Shown here: positions 8,415-17,840 of the stretch, in pieces | How the letters are laid out: each line of letters starts with the position of its first letter | Numbering within the stretch: the stretch's first letter is position 1 | Assembly: GCF_001542775.1 (NCBI RefSeq) | Contig: NZ_CP014145.1 | Span: 1,054,001 to 1,118,000, forward strand | Length of the DNA: 64,000 bases | Origin: Microterricola viridarii | GTDB taxonomy: Bacteria > Actinomycetota > Actinomycetes > Actinomycetales > Microbacteriaceae | Reading direction: 5' to 3' | Made by a program: the position numbers and the translations under genes | Notes under the pieces: model-generated | Told to the model about the DNA's origin: nothing | Databases searched by the model: none | The model's input: only the letters and a program-made list of their open reading frames with translations

Positions 8415-11400
8415 CTAGCGCAGGGCGCCGATCATCGCCCCCGCCGCCTTCACGTTCTGCACCCGCTGCTCATAGCGGGCGGCGATGGCGATGAGCAGCA
8501 CGCCGCCGGCGCCGAACCACAGCCACCACAGCGTCGGGTTGTACAGCGCCGACAGCCACGGCCAGAGCTGGGCGAAGCCGTGCACCAGCAGCACGATCGC
8601 GGCCAACACGAACGGGGCCTGCAAACGGCCGAACAGCCCGACCAGAAGCACGGCGAGTGCCACGAGGCCGAGGCCGACCACCCGCCAGAGCGGGGCGTCT
8701 ACATAGTCGGCCAGCAGCGAGGGCACCAGCAGCAAGGCGAGGCCGCCGCCGAGGGCCGGCCAGCTGCGCGTGCCCGGGCTGCGGGCCAGACGGATGCCGC
8801 CGCTGGCCAGCCAGGCGGCAGCGAGTGGCACGGTCAGCCACTCGAACGGGACGGCGTCGTCGTCGGCCGCGGCCAGAGGGGCGAGCAGCACCTGCGGCGT
8901 GAGGAACACCACTGCGGCGAGGGCGGCCAAGCAGAGGGCGAGCGGCGCCAACCACGAGGCCAGTGCCGGGCTGCGCCGCCAGACGAGCAGCACGTGGACC
9001 GCTCCGAGCGTCGCCACCACGGCGACCGCCCGCACGGCGGCGGCGCCGCCGGCCTCGGGGCTGGCCGCGATGGCCGCGCACTCGAGCAGGGCGGCGCCGG
9101 TCAGTGCGACCGCGACGAGCGCCGTGCCCAGTCGACGGGTGTGGCCGCCGTCGGCGAGGGCGGCGGCGACCAGGACGCCGGCTCCGACGGCGACCCAGAA
9201 CTCGAACAGAGCGGAGGCGGTGCCGGGTGCGCCGGGAATGGTCTGGAGGGCGCGTGCCCCGGCGGCCAGCGCGACCGCGAGGCCGCTGGCCCCAATCACC
9301 GCCAGACGCAGAGGGGTGCCCGGCAGGGGCTTGCCGGCGATCTGCCCGGACCAGATGGCGGCGCCGATCACGGTGATGCCGGCGATCGAGAGGGTGAGGA
9401 TCGGGCGCAGCAGGCTGCCCTCCGCCCCGGCCAGAGCCGACGGCAGCAGGCCGAGTAGCAGCCCGGCCGCGGTGATTCCCGCGACGGCGATCCCGTCGGA
9501 GGTCGTCCAGGCGCCGAAGCGCGCCAGCAGTGCGGCGATCAGCAGCAGGGCGGCCGCCAGCGGCAGCGTGTAGGGCTCGGGGGCGGTGATGCCGGCATCC
9601 GACAGCTCCAGCCACAGCGCCGTGGTGGCGAGCGCCAGCGCGATCCAGCCGAGCTGGTGTCGCAGGGTGCGGGCGTTGAACAGGCCGGAGGAGTCGATGG
9701 CCGCCAGGAGCACGCCGACCGCGGCGACGAGCAACGCCAGCCAGGTCGCGGGTGCCTCGAGGTAGAGGCCGGCGGAGATGACGCCGGTGAGCAGGACTGC
9801 GCCCGACCCGAGATCCGCGAAGATCCGATCCGCGAAGATCCGATCCGTGCTGGCGGGGCGCGTGCCGGGCGGGGCGGCGACCACGCCGGACGGGCGGGCC
9901 AGTGCGAGCGCCAGTGCGAGCGCCAGCGCGAGCATGCCGAGGATCGTGGGCCAGGCGTCGTACACGTCGATGTCGACCGGTGTTCCTTCCGACCGCACCA
10001 CGTCGAGGGCGAACAAGCCGCCCACCCAGAGCAGCGGCGTCAACGCGACGAGTGCGACCCGGCGCGTGACCCGGAGCACGAGGTTGGCGCGCAGCCCGAA
10101 CAGTGCCAGGCAGGCCGCCACGGCCAGGAGTGCGGCGACGGTGGCCAGGATCGGGGCGGCGCGCGCCGGGTCATCGGTGGGCCCATCGACCAGGGCGACG
10201 GCGAAGAATGCGGTCGCGGATGTGAGCGCCCAGACCCGGTCGCGTGGCCCGGCGAAGAGGCCCAGCGGCAGGCTGAAGACGAGCAGGAGCGTGGCGGAGG
10301 CGAGGGCAAGGGGCGCGGCCGTCCCGACCATCCCTGTCCAGGCGGAGGGGTCCGCCATGATGATCGCCGTGGGGATGACGGATGTCGTGCCGAGGGCGAA
10401 CGACACGGCGGCGGCCAAGAGGATCGGGCGCTGCAGTGCGAATCCGGAGCGGATCTGCCGGCTGCCGAGCAGCAGCCCGATGATGATGGCGGAGGCGGTG
10501 AGCCACAGCCACAGCAAGTCGAAGGCGAGCAGGTAGCCGGCGACGGCGTTGACCACGAGGGTGACGCGGGCAAGCGTGTGCAGCCGGGGGAGCCCGGCGA
10601 CCCGCTCGCGCAGTGCCGCAACCGTCAGGGCGCAGAGCGCACCCACCGCGATCGCCAGGTAGGCGAGCGAGGCGACCGCGGGCCACGGGACGATCGCCGC
10701 GCCTCCCATCGCGGCCGCCACGAGGAGCGCTCCGGCCAGGGCTGCGCGCTGTCGGGCCACCCCGGATACCAACCACACGGCGACCGCCAGGGCTGCGCCG
10801 CCCGCGATGAGCACGGCGGACTGCACGACCGCGTCATCCGGGGCCACAGGCTGGGCGGGGATCCATGCCCGAAACCCGCGGGCCAGCGCGGAACGCTCGA
10901 CGAAGGTCGCGGCCAGGGTCCAGACGGCGAAAAGCAACACCGCGCCCGTCGGCACGGCGGCGCCGATGAGAGCGCCGCCCAGGATGCGCCACCGGTCAAG
11001 GTCGGACGTCAGGGTGCGCAGCAGCTCCAACGCCAGGACGAGTGCGATGCTGGCCAACGCGGGCCAGAGCACCCAGTTCGACGCGGTGCTGGCACGCACG
11101 CCCATCATCACGGGGATGGCCGCGGCGCTCAATCCGGCCGCGGCGCCGAACCCGATGGCGACCGCACGGTCGAGGCTGCCCGCCCGGCGGCCGTGCAGCA
11201 CGGCCTGCACAGTGAAGATGGCGGCGGGGGCGCCGAGACTCCAGAGCGGACCGGCCACCTGCTCCGGCGCGATGAACAGCCCGAGCACGATTGCGAGGAA
11301 CGCGGCCGGTGCCGCGGGGAGGAGCACGAGGCAGCGTTCAACGGTGAGCGGCTGTGGCGGCGTCATTCGGCGCCCGAGACGTGGCGTGAGCAGCTGGATC

Positions 11401-12287
11401 AGGCTGGCGGTGACCACGACGACGCAGACCAGCCAGGCGTGCGTGAACCCGCCCGTGGTCTGCCCGAACGGCGCATCCACTGCCCAGGTCAAGAGGCCCG
11501 CGCCGACCGGCACGGCGGTGAAGCCGGCGACACTGCCTGCGCGCATGCCGGTGAACCGGAACCAGGCGAGCAGGAGCGGCGCGCTGGCCAGGATTGCGAT
11601 CGCCCAATACTGGTTCGGGTCGGCGTCGCCGGCGCCGAACAGCCCCATCGCCTGCACCGCCCAGAGGTCGAGATAGACGAGCAACACCGCGAGTGCGCCG
11701 ACGCCCTGCGCCGTTGAGTGCAGCTTGAAACGGGCCAGCAGAGAGGCGGCGCCGAAGGTCAGCAGTGTGAGCAGGGCGACAACGACGGCGCGAAAGGTCA
11801 ACCCGGCGACGAACCAGGCGACGATGACGAAGAAGACGAGCGCCACCGCGACGAGGGAGACGCCGACGATGAGAAGGAGCATCTGCACGCTGGAACGGCC
11901 GCCGCGTGGGTCCGGCACCGCGGCGGGTGTCGGTCGTGACGTGGGAGGCGGGATCGACGCGGCGGGCGCAGGCTGGCTCGGGGTCGGGGTCGGAGCCGGG
12001 GCCGTGGTTGTGGTGTGGGCGGCTGCAGCGAGGCGCCCGTGGTGTGCTTCTGCGCGCATGAGGCGGATGATCTCGGATCGCCGTTCCAGGTGTTTCGCGG
12101 CGTGCAGCGACGATTGCAGCAGGTCGGTGGCCCTGGCGCTGCGCAGATCCAGGTGGCAGTGGGAACACTCGGGGCTAGACAGCGGCGAGAAGCAGGCCGG
12201 GCACACCTGCCTGTCGCGGAGGTCCGCGAGATTCCGCGGCCAGCTCGGCCCCGCTGCGCCCGTTGGCGCCCCCGTCTCTGCCGTCAT
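8415..12287 (-). CDS. Very large zinc-ribbon membrane protein (SCO7613-like)
   Basis: A 1290-residue protein. The N-terminus carries a CxxC…CxxC zinc ribbon (CPAC near residue 34, CSHC near 47), then a helix and a Pro/Ala-rich linker to about residue 130. The remaining 1150 residues are almost continuous hydrophobic segments, some 30 or more, separated by short loops. This architecture matches the large actinobacterial membrane proteins named after the SCO7613 C-terminal domain. Two short tandem repeats lie in the coding DNA: RIFAD twice (near 9820–9848) and an Ala-Leu run (near 9898–9935). No catalytic motif is visible and the function is unknown. The gene is unusually large for the window but shows no frame break. 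Confidence 0.85.
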   Translation of the reverse strand: MTAETGAPTGAAGPSWPRNLADLRDRQVCPACFSPLSSPECSHCHLDLRSARATDLLQSSLHAAKHLERRSEIIRLMRAEAHHGRLAAAAHTTTTAPAPTPTPSQPAPAASIPPPTSRPTPAAVPDPRGGRSSVQMLLLIVGVSLVAVALVFFVIVAWFVAGLTFRAVVVALLTLLTFGAASLLARFKLHSTAQGVGALAVLLVYLDLWAVQAMGLFGAGDADPNQYWAIAILASAPLLLAWFRFTGMRAGSVAGFTAVPVGAGLLTWAVDAPFGQTTGGFTHAWLVCVVVVTASLIQLLTPRLGRRMTPPQPLTVERCLVLLPAAPAAFLAIVLGLFIAPEQVAGPLWSLGAPAAIFTVQAVLHGRRAGSLDRAVAIGFGAAAGLSAAAIPVMMGVRASTASNWVLWPALASIALVLALELLRTLTSDLDRWRILGGALIGAAVPTGAVLLFAVWTLAATFVERSALARGFRAWIPAQPVAPDDAVVQSAVLIAGGAALAVAVWLVSGVARQRAALAGALLVAAAMGGAAIVPWPAVASLAYLAIAVGALCALTVAALRERVAGLPRLHTLARVTLVVNAVAGYLLAFDLLWLWLTASAIIIGLLLGSRQIRSGFALQRPILLAAAVSFALGTTSVIPTAIIMADPSAWTGMVGTAAPLALASATLLLVFSLPLGLFAGPRDRVWALTSATAFFAVALVDGPTDDPARAAPILATVAALLAVAACLALFGLRANLVLRVTRRVALVALTPLLWVGGLFALDVVRSEGTPVDIDVYDAWPTILGMLALALALALALARPSGVVAAPPGTRPASTDRIFADRIFADLGSGAVLLTGVISAGLYLEAPATWLALLVAAVGVLLAAIDSSGLFNARTLRHQLGWIALALATTALWLELSDAGITAPEPYTLPLAAALLLIAALLARFGAWTTSDGIAVAGITAAGLLLGLLPSALAGAEGSLLRPILTLSIAGITVIGAAIWSGQIAGKPLPGTPLRLAVIGASGLAVALAAGARALQTIPGAPGTASALFEFWVAVGAGVLVAAALADGGHTRRLGTALVAVALTGAALLECAAIAASPEAGGAAAVRAVAVVATLGAVHVLLVWRRSPALASWLAPLALCLAALAAVVFLTPQVLLAPLAAADDDAVPFEWLTVPLAAAWLASGGIRLARSPGTRSWPALGGGLALLLVPSLLADYVDAPLWRVVGLGLVALAVLLVGLFGRLQAPFVLAAIVLLVHGFAQLWPWLSALYNPTLWWLWFGAGGVLLIAIAARYEQRVQNVKAAGAMIGALR

Positions 12288-12384
12288 CGGTAGCCCCCAC
12301 CCGGCCCGCCGTCGTCGGCGGGCGCAACGCGACTCAGCATAGTGGTGGGCCGCGGCCTGCTCCGGCTATTCGGGTCTGCTTCGG

Positions 12385-13299
12385 CTATTCCGGGCCGCTC
12401 GGTGCGGGCGGCAGGGAGCCGCGGTGGATCTCGTAGGCGCGGGCATGGCCGGGGGAGTCGGGATCATCGACGATGGGTTGGTCGGCCATGAACAGGCGGA
12501 CAATGTTCGCCAACTCCCCCGGGTGGCTGAAGTTGATGGCGTGCGCGGCGCCCTCGATCACGACCAGCAGCACGTTGTTGTCGGTGTGCGCGGCGACCGC
12601 CTGGATCCGCGTGGGTGACGGCATCAGCGGGTCCCGGCTGCCGAGGACGGCCAGGGTCGGGATCGTCAGCTCCAACAGTCGGTCGAGCGAGGGGTAGTGG
12701 GTGAGGGCGTGGAACATCCTGACCGTGCTCGACACGCCGAAGCGGAGGTAATCGGGTGTCGCGACCGCCATCATCTCGCGCGGCTCCCGTTTGCCGTCGC
12801 GCGCCAGCTGGCTCATGGCACGCGACAGCGGCTGGTTGTGCAGGCCGCCTGCGGGCGAGACGAGGATCGCGCGGTCGATCCGTTCCGGGTAGAGGTGGGC
12901 GAACTCGAGGATGACCGGGCAACCCATGGAGTTGCCGATGAGAGTGGCCGTCTCGACCCCACGGTCATCCAGGAAGCGTGCGGCGGCGTGCGCCAGATCG
13001 GGCACATCGAGTGCCTTCGCGGGCTTGCCGCTCCGGCCGAAGCCGGGCAGGTCGGGAACGAAGGTGTGGAAGTCGTCCATCAGCCGTTCGGCCGTGGGAA
13101 GCAGGTAGCGGCCGGAGAGGCCGAAGCCGTGCAGGTGCAGCATGACGGGGGCGTCCGGGGGCACGGGGGACTCCCGGTAGAAGATGTCGACACCGTCGAC
13201 GTTCGTCCAGCGCTCGGCCAGCCGCGATGCCGGATGCCGCGGCAGCCGCTTCGGTTCGCGGCCGGAGGGGCCGGGCTCGGCGGAACTCGATGGCGTCAT
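12385..13299 (-). CDS. Alpha/beta hydrolase
   Basis: A 304-residue alpha/beta-hydrolase-fold protein. The oxyanion motif HLHGFG and the nucleophile elbow GNSMGCP (Ser) are clear, and the DPLMP and GAAHAINFSHP segments near the end supply the acid and the catalytic His. The start chosen at 13299 has a strong Shine-Dalgarno (GGGGAGGAG) seven bases upstream; a longer open frame to 13329 has none. Substrate is unknown. The sequence resembles C–C hydrolases and haloperoxidase-like esterases equally. The next plus-strand gene starts 148 bases beyond the start, so the intergenic region probably holds divergent promoters. Confidence 0.88.
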   Translation of the reverse strand: MTPSSSAEPGPSGREPKRLPRHPASRLAERWTNVDGVDIFYRESPVPPDAPVMLHLHGFGLSGRYLLPTAERLMDDFHTFVPDLPGFGRSGKPAKALDVPDLAHAAARFLDDRGVETATLIGNSMGCPVILEFAHLYPERIDRAILVSPAGGLHNQPLSRAMSQLARDGKREPREMMAVATPDYLRFGVSSTVRMFHALTHYPSLDRLLELTIPTLAVLGSRDPLMPSPTRIQAVAAHTDNNVLLVVIEGAAHAINFSHPGELANIVRLFMADQPIVDDPDSPGHARAYEIHRGSLPPAPSGPE

Positions 13300-13447
13300 C
13301 GCTCTCCTCCCCTCGGAGGACCTGCTCACGGCCGCCGACGCGACGATCGGCTCGTACCAGCACTTTTGCCGTGTCCGCGAGTGCTGTCAACCCCCTCGGC
13401 CGGGACGGGACAGGATGTATCCGACTAGATGGACGAGGGGGCGTGCG

Positions 13448-13825
13448 ATGGCTGCAGAGACGGGCAGCGCCCCGGCCGGGCCGATCGAGATCGGACGAGC
13501 AGGCGTCATCGTGACCGTCATTCTGCTGCTCGGCCAGGGCCTCCTCGCGATCGTACTGACGTCCCACATCCTGTGGAGCGCCAACGAGCTGGCAGGAGTC
13601 GGGATCGGCCGCGACGAGCTGAGACGATTCGGGGACGGCCCCAAGTTCGCGTTCGCCAGCGTCTGGCTGATGCCCCTCGTCGGCGGCGTGGCCGGCTTCG
13701 CCCTGCTCATCTCCCCGGTCGGCAAATGGGCGTGGCTGGCCCCGGTTGGCGCGATGCTCATCAGCATCGCGCTCTGCCTGTACTTCATCTCGACATTCGA
13801 CTACGTCCCGCCGCGGGGTGGTTAA
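13448..13825 (+). CDS. Small three-span membrane protein
   Basis: A 125-residue protein with three clear membrane segments: about residues 16–40, 72–93 and 97–118. The ATG at 13448 follows GACGAGGGGG at a usable distance; the longer open frame upstream runs over the divergent hydrolase promoter and is unlikely to be coding. No family was recognised. It ends 21 bases before a strong intrinsic terminator. Confidence 0.7.
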   Translation: MAAETGSAPAGPIEIGRAGVIVTVILLLGQGLLAIVLTSHILWSANELAGVGIGRDELRRFGDGPKFAFASVWLMPLVGGVAGFALLISPVGKWAWLAPVGAMLISIALCLYFISTFDYVPPRGG

Positions 13826-13846
13826 CGGCGGGGCGGGTGAATGCAG

Positions 13847-13884
13847 AAAGGGCCGCAACCATTCGGTTGCGGCCCTTTACTTTT
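13847..13884 (+). terminator. Intrinsic terminator, 14-bp stem
   Basis: AAAGGGCCGCAACC (13847–13860) pairs perfectly with GGTTGCGGCCCTTT (13865–13878) around a four-base ATTC loop and is followed by ACTTTT. It ends the transcript of the small membrane protein just before the oppositely oriented tRNA-Gly. Confidence 0.85.
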
Positions 13885-13957
13885 GGAGGGGCTGACGAGA
13901 ATCGAACTCGCATCATCTGTTTGGAAGACAGAGGCTTTACCACTAAGCTACAGCCCC
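13884..13957 (-). tRNA. tRNA-Gly (anticodon TCC)
   Basis: Cloverleaf read on the minus strand: acceptor GGGGCTG pairs with CAGCCCC, the D-arm has AGTGGTAAAG, the anticodon loop CTTCCAA gives TCC, and the T-arm has GTTCGAT. Discriminator U, and CCA is encoded in the DNA (complement of 13884–13886). Confidence 0.95.
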
Positions 13958-13973
13958 AGATTCGCGTGATTCC

Positions 13974-14049
13974 GGGGATTTCCGGCATCCAACTCTGGGT
14001 ATTTTTAGTTGTCGGGGAGGCTGAGGATCTACCATTGATCTACATCCCC
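13974..14049 (-). pseudogene. Possible degenerate tRNA-like remnant
   Basis: On the minus strand, a 76-base stretch begins GGGGATG and ends ATCCCC. It has a tRNA-like D-arm (GATC, AATGGTA, GATC) and a decayed T-arm (AGTTGGATGCC, compared with AGTTCGATTCT in the neighbouring tRNA-Gly). No anticodon stem can be formed. The first 25 bases closely resemble those of the adjacent tRNA-Gly(TCC), so this may be an old tandem duplicate. Weak evidence. Confidence 0.35.
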
Positions 14050-14052
14050 GTG

Positions 14053-14068
14053 GCCTACAGCTGTAGGC
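14053..14068. repeat. 16-bp perfect palindrome
   Basis: GCCTACAG is followed directly by its reverse complement CTGTAGGC. It lies between the tRNA-Gly/pseudo-tRNA pair and the tRNA-Pro, close to where promoters for both directions would be. It could be an operator for a dimeric repressor; nothing in the sequence names the protein. Confidence 0.4.
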
Positions 14069-14225
14069 ACTCGAATAATGTTAGTACAGCTTTTGACGTG
14101 CCTCGTACACTTTGCCGTTGCGCGAGCGCATCCGAAACAGTGCACTAGACTTGCCGAGGCCTTTCTGCTCGCGTGCAACTATGCATGCAGCGGCAGAGAA
14201 GGCACGACGGGTTGCGGCACTGACT

Positions 14226-14302
14226 CGGGGCGTAGCTCAGCTTGGTAGAGCGCTCGGTTTGGGACCGAGAGGTCGCAGGTTCGAATCCTGTCGCCCCGAC
14301 CA
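14226..14302 (+). tRNA. tRNA-Pro (anticodon TGG)
   Basis: Acceptor CGGGGCG pairs with CGCCCCG; D-arm GCTCAGCTTGGTAGAGC; the anticodon stem CTCGG/CCGAG encloses loop TTTGGGA, giving TGG; T-arm GTTCGAATC. Discriminator A and an encoded CCA (14300–14302). It lies 50 bases upstream of tig and could share its transcript. Confidence 0.96.
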
Positions 14303-14352
14303 CGTCGTGAGACATCCCAGCAGAACTTTTGACGTCTAGGAGAATTGCCACA

Positions 14353-15813
14353 ATGCCAAACACTTCGGTTGAAATGCTCAGCCCGACGCGCGCCAAGCTG
14401 ACCATCTCGGTTTCGCCCGAAGAGCTGAAGCCCAGCATCACCCACGCTTACGGCCACATCGCCGAGCAGGTCAGCGTTCCCGGCTTCCGCAAGGGCAAGG
14501 TTCCTCCCGCGATCCTCGACCAGCGCGTGGGCAAGGGTGCCGTCATCGAGCACGCCGTCAACGAGGGCCTCGACGGTTTCTACCGTCTCGCCGTCGCTGA
14601 GCACGACCTGCGCCCGCTGGGCCGCCCGGCCGCCGACATCGTCGAGTGGCCCTCCGACAAGGACTTCTCCGGCGACCTGCTCCTCTCCATCGAGGTCGAC
14701 GTGCGCCCCGAGCTCACGCTGCCCGAGCTGGCCGGTATCGCCCTCACGGTTGATGCAGCCGAGATCGCAGACGAGGACGTTGACGCAGAGCTCGAGAAGC
14801 TCCGCAGCCGCTTCGGCACGCTCGTCACGGTCGACCGCCCCGCCAAGAAGGGTGACTTCGTCACCATCGACCTCAACGCCAAGATCGGCGACGACGAGGT
14901 CGACAACGCCAGCGGCATCTCCTACGAGGTCGGCTCCGGCGAGCTGATCGAGGGCATCGACGAGGCCCTCGACTCGCTCTCGGCCGACGAGACCACCACC
15001 TTCGAGTCCAAGCTGCTCGGCGGCGACCGTGAGGGCGAGACCGCTCTCATCACCGTCACCGTCACCGCGGTCAAGGAGCGCGAGCTTCCCGCAGCAGACG
15101 ACGACTTCGCCCAGATCGCCAGCGAGTTCGACACCATCGCCGAGCTGCGCGAGAGCCTCGTCAAGCAGGTTGAGGGCAACAAGACCTTCGCCCAGGGCGG
15201 CCAGGCACGCGACCTCCTCATCGACAAGCTGCACGAGCTCGTTGAGGTTCCCGTTCCCGTCTCCCTCGTTGAGGACGAGGTGAACCGCCACCTCGAGGGT
15301 GAGGGTCGCCTTGAGGACGACGAGCACCGCGCAGAGGTCACCGAGTCCAGCGAGAAGACCTTCCGCACCCAGATCCTGCTCGACGCAATCGCCGAGGCCG
15401 AAGAGGTCAAGGTCAGCCAGGACGAGCTCTCGCAGTACCTCATCCAGGGTGCAGCGCAGTACGGCATGAACCCGAGCGAGTTCGTTCAGGTGCTCAGCGA
15501 GAACGGCCAGATCCAGGCCATGGTCGGAGAGGTTGCCCGCAACAAGGCCCTCGCGATCATCCTCGGCAAGGCTGTCGTCACCGACGCCAACGGCAAGGTC
15601 GTCGACCTGGCCGAGTTCACCGCTGTCGACAACGGTGAGGACGAGGCAGAGGCCGAGGCTGAGGCCGAGAAGCCCGCCAAGAAGGCTCCGGCCAAGAAGG
15701 CTGCCGCCAAGAAGGACTCCGACGAGAAGAAGGCTTCCGACGAGAAGCCGGCCGCGAAGAAGCCCGCTGCGAAGAAGGCCGCCAAGGCCGACGACGCCGA
15801 GGCTGCCAAGTAG
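14353..15813 (+). CDS. tig: Trigger factor, ribosome-associated chaperone and PPIase
   Basis: Trigger factor binds nascent chains at the ribosome exit tunnel. The 486-residue protein has the N-terminal ribosome-binding domain with the signature GFRKGK, a central FKBP-type peptidyl-prolyl isomerase domain (about 150–245) and the helical C-terminal chaperone domain. A low-complexity tail of about 50 residues, rich in Lys, Ala and Glu (PAKKA repeats), is added, as in many Actinobacteria. The ATG at 14353 has AGGAGA ten bases upstream. It lies upstream of clpP1–clpP2–clpX, the usual actinobacterial order, separated from them by its own terminator and a TPR gene. Confidence 0.97.
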   Translation: MPNTSVEMLSPTRAKLTISVSPEELKPSITHAYGHIAEQVSVPGFRKGKVPPAILDQRVGKGAVIEHAVNEGLDGFYRLAVAEHDLRPLGRPAADIVEWPSDKDFSGDLLLSIEVDVRPELTLPELAGIALTVDAAEIADEDVDAELEKLRSRFGTLVTVDRPAKKGDFVTIDLNAKIGDDEVDNASGISYEVGSGELIEGIDEALDSLSADETTTFESKLLGGDREGETALITVTVTAVKERELPAADDDFAQIASEFDTIAELRESLVKQVEGNKTFAQGGQARDLLIDKLHELVEVPVPVSLVEDEVNRHLEGEGRLEDDEHRAEVTESSEKTFRTQILLDAIAEAEEVKVSQDELSQYLIQGAAQYGMNPSEFVQVLSENGQIQAMVGEVARNKALAIILGKAVVTDANGKVVDLAEFTAVDNGEDEAEAEAEAEKPAKKAPAKKAAAKKDSDEKKASDEKPAAKKPAAKKAAKADDAEAAK

Positions 15814-15830
15814 TCACACGCTTGTCCTGA

Positions 15831-15871
15831 ACGAGGGTCGGATGCCGCTGGCATCCGGCCCTCGTTCTATT
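15831..15871 (+). terminator. Intrinsic terminator after tig, 16-bp stem
   Basis: ACGAGGGTCGGATGCC (15831–15846) pairs with GGCATCCGGCCCTCGT (15850–15865, one G·U) around a three-base loop, followed by TCTATT. Confidence 0.85.
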
Positions 15872-15911
15872 GCACCCCCTTGTTCCACCCTCGAGCACCC
15901 CAGGAGATCGC

Positions 15912-16415
15912 ATGGACCGCCGTACAGAGTGGCAGGCGCGCGTCGACGCCGTCTGGGCCGACGCCTCGTTGAACAACGCCGAGGTCATCGACCGCATCGA
16001 CGAGCTGGCGGCCGAGTGGCCGGACGACGACGCTCTGTCGTTGTTCCAGTCGGCCGGCGCCAGGGACTCGGCCGGGCTGGAGGCACAGGCCGAGCCGCGC
16101 TACCGGCGCGCCCTCGCGCTGGGACTGCCGGAGGACGAGCGGGCGCAGGCCGTGATCCAGTTGGCCAGCACGCTGCGCAACCTCGGTCGTGCCGACGAGG
16201 CCATCTCGATGCTCCGCGCCGAGCTGGCCGCCCACCCGGGCGGCATGTACGCGGGAGCCGCTGCCGCATTCCTGGCCCTCGCGCTGGCGGGCAGCGATGC
16301 GAGCAGCACGCCGGGCCGGGAGGCGACACAGGTCGCCCTGCTCGCCCTGGTGCCCCATCTTCCGCGATACCAGCGCAGCGTCACGGCCTACGCCAAGGCA
16401 CTCACCGCCCCCTGA
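15912..16415 (+). CDS. Tetratricopeptide-like protein
   Basis: A 167-residue, all-helical soluble protein with TPR-like units (for example AEPRYRRALALGLPEDERAQAVIQL and the following helix pair, about residues 50–110). The ATG at 15912 follows CAGGAG at good spacing; upstream in-frame ATGs lie inside the tig terminator. Proteins of this type with a conserved N-terminal WQARVDAVW are common in Actinobacteria and have no assigned role. It sits between tig and clpP1, so a link with protein homeostasis is possible from context only. Confidence 0.82.
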   Translation: MDRRTEWQARVDAVWADASLNNAEVIDRIDELAAEWPDDDALSLFQSAGARDSAGLEAQAEPRYRRALALGLPEDERAQAVIQLASTLRNLGRADEAISMLRAELAAHPGGMYAGAAAAFLALALAGSDASSTPGREATQVALLALVPHLPRYQRSVTAYAKALTAP

Positions 16416-16524
16416 CGGACGGCCCGCGCCGGGACTCGCGATCTGCCCACGGCGAACACCGCTGTTCCCGTGCCCCCGCTCCGATAGATTCGTCATACCG
16501 CGTTAACTGAAACGGAGCGACAAC

Positions 16525-17112
16525 ATGGCTGAACCTCTGGTAGCCACCAGCGTTTTTGATCGACTGCTGAAAGACCGCATCATCTGGCTCGGTTCCGAGG
16601 TGCGCGATGACAACGCCAACGAGATCGCCGCCAAGCTTCTGCTGCTGGCCGCCGAAGACTCCAAGCGCGACATCTACCTCTACATCAACTCGCCCGGTGG
16701 CTCGATCACGGCTGGCATGGCCATTTACGACACCATGCAGTTCGTGCCGAACGACATCGTCACCGTCGGCATCGGCATGGCGGCATCCATGGGCCAGCTT
16801 CTGCTGACCGCTGGCACCAAGGGCAAGCGCTACATCACCCCGAACGCCCGCGTGCTGCTGCACCAGCCGCACGGTGGCTTCGGTGGAACCTCCAGTGACA
16901 TCCAGACGCAGGCCCAGCTCATCAACGACATGAAGCGCCGCCTCGCTGAGATCACCGCCGCGCAGACCGGCAAGAGCGTCGAGCAGATCAACGCCGACGG
17001 AGACCGCGACCGCTGGTTCGACGCCGAGCAGGCCCTCGAGTACGGCTTCGTCGACCACATCCGCGAATCCGCGCTGGATGTCACCGGCGGCGGCGGAACC
17101 GAAACCAAGTAA
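16525..17112 (+). CDS. clpP1: ATP-dependent Clp protease proteolytic subunit 1
   Basis: Serine peptidase subunit of the Clp protease, 195 residues. The catalytic triad is Ser88 (GMAASMGQ), His113 (LLHQPHGG) and Asp162. In Actinobacteria ClpP1 and ClpP2 form a mixed tetradecamer served by ClpX and ClpC1. GGAGCG precedes the ATG. There is no propeptide of note. clpP2 follows 43 bases later on the same strand. The promoter region (16416–16524) was examined for a ClgR-type box (CGC, five bases, GCG) and none was found. Confidence 0.96.
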   Translation: MAEPLVATSVFDRLLKDRIIWLGSEVRDDNANEIAAKLLLLAAEDSKRDIYLYINSPGGSITAGMAIYDTMQFVPNDIVTVGIGMAASMGQLLLTAGTKGKRYITPNARVLLHQPHGGFGGTSSDIQTQAQLINDMKRRLAEITAAQTGKSVEQINADGDRDRWFDAEQALEYGFVDHIRESALDVTGGGGTETK

Positions 17113-17155
17113 GCCCCCGAGCATCGACAATTCGAGAAGAAACGAAGAGACGACT

Positions 17156-17824
17156 ATGACGACCCCCAGCTTCGGTGGCACCGCATTCTCCAGCATGCAG
17201 GCACCCGGCTCTCGCTACATCCTGCCCAGCTTCGAGGAGCGCACAGCCTACGGCTACAAGCGCCAGGACCCCTACGCCAAGCTGTTCGAGGACCGCATCA
17301 TCTTCCTCGGCGTCCAGGTGGATGACGCCTCCGCCGACGACGTGATGGCCCAGCTCCTCGTGCTCGAGAGCATGGACCCGGACCGCGACATCCAGATGTA
17401 CATCAACTCACCCGGTGGATCCTTCACCGCGATGACGGCCATCTACGACACGATGCAGTACATCCGCCCGCAGGTGCAGACCATCGTTCTCGGCCAGGCG
17501 GCCTCCGCCGCTGCCGTGCTGACCGCAGCCGGCGCCCCCGGCAAGCGTCTGGCCCTGCCGAACGCCCGCATCCTGATCCACCAGCCCGCCGTCGGCGAGG
17601 CCGGCCGCGGCCAGGCCTCCGACATCGAGATCCAGGCCAAGGAGATCCTGCGCATGCGCACCTGGCTCGAGGAGACGCTGGCCAAGCACTCGAACCGCGA
17701 CGCGGCACAGGTGAACAAGGACATCGACCGCGACAAGATCCTGAGCGCCGACGAGGCACTCGAGTACGGTCTGATCGACCAGGTGCTCACCTCGCGCAAG
17801 AGCCTCGCGGCCCTGACCAAGTAA
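17156..17824 (+). CDS. clpP2: ATP-dependent Clp protease proteolytic subunit 2
   Basis: The second ClpP subunit, 222 residues, with Ser117 (GQAASAAA), His142 (LIHQPA) and Asp193. Its longer N-terminus (about 40 residues before the protease core) and the YILPSFEERT motif mark it as ClpP2 rather than ClpP1. The ATG at 17156 is preceded by GAAGAGACG; a longer frame reaching back into clpP1 is not supported. It is probably co-transcribed with clpP1, giving equal amounts of the two subunits. Confidence 0.96.
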   Translation: MTTPSFGGTAFSSMQAPGSRYILPSFEERTAYGYKRQDPYAKLFEDRIIFLGVQVDDASADDVMAQLLVLESMDPDRDIQMYINSPGGSFTAMTAIYDTMQYIRPQVQTIVLGQAASAAAVLTAAGAPGKRLALPNARILIHQPAVGEAGRGQASDIEIQAKEILRMRTWLEETLAKHSNRDAAQVNKDIDRDKILSADEALEYGLIDQVLTSRKSLAALTK

Positions 17825-17840
17825 CACCGAGTAGCGCCGC

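Noticed and set aside
9820..9935. Short tandem repeats as a separate element
   Set aside because: They are in frame inside the large membrane protein (RIFAD twice, Ala–Leu run) and are ordinary coding repeats.
9657..11717. 686-codon plus-strand frame inside the large membrane protein gene
   Set aside because: Low-complexity antisense product (Gly/Gln/Arg) opposite a coherent membrane protein.
16416..16524. ClgR-type operator before clpP1
   Set aside because: No CGC–five bases–GCG arrangement is present in the gap.
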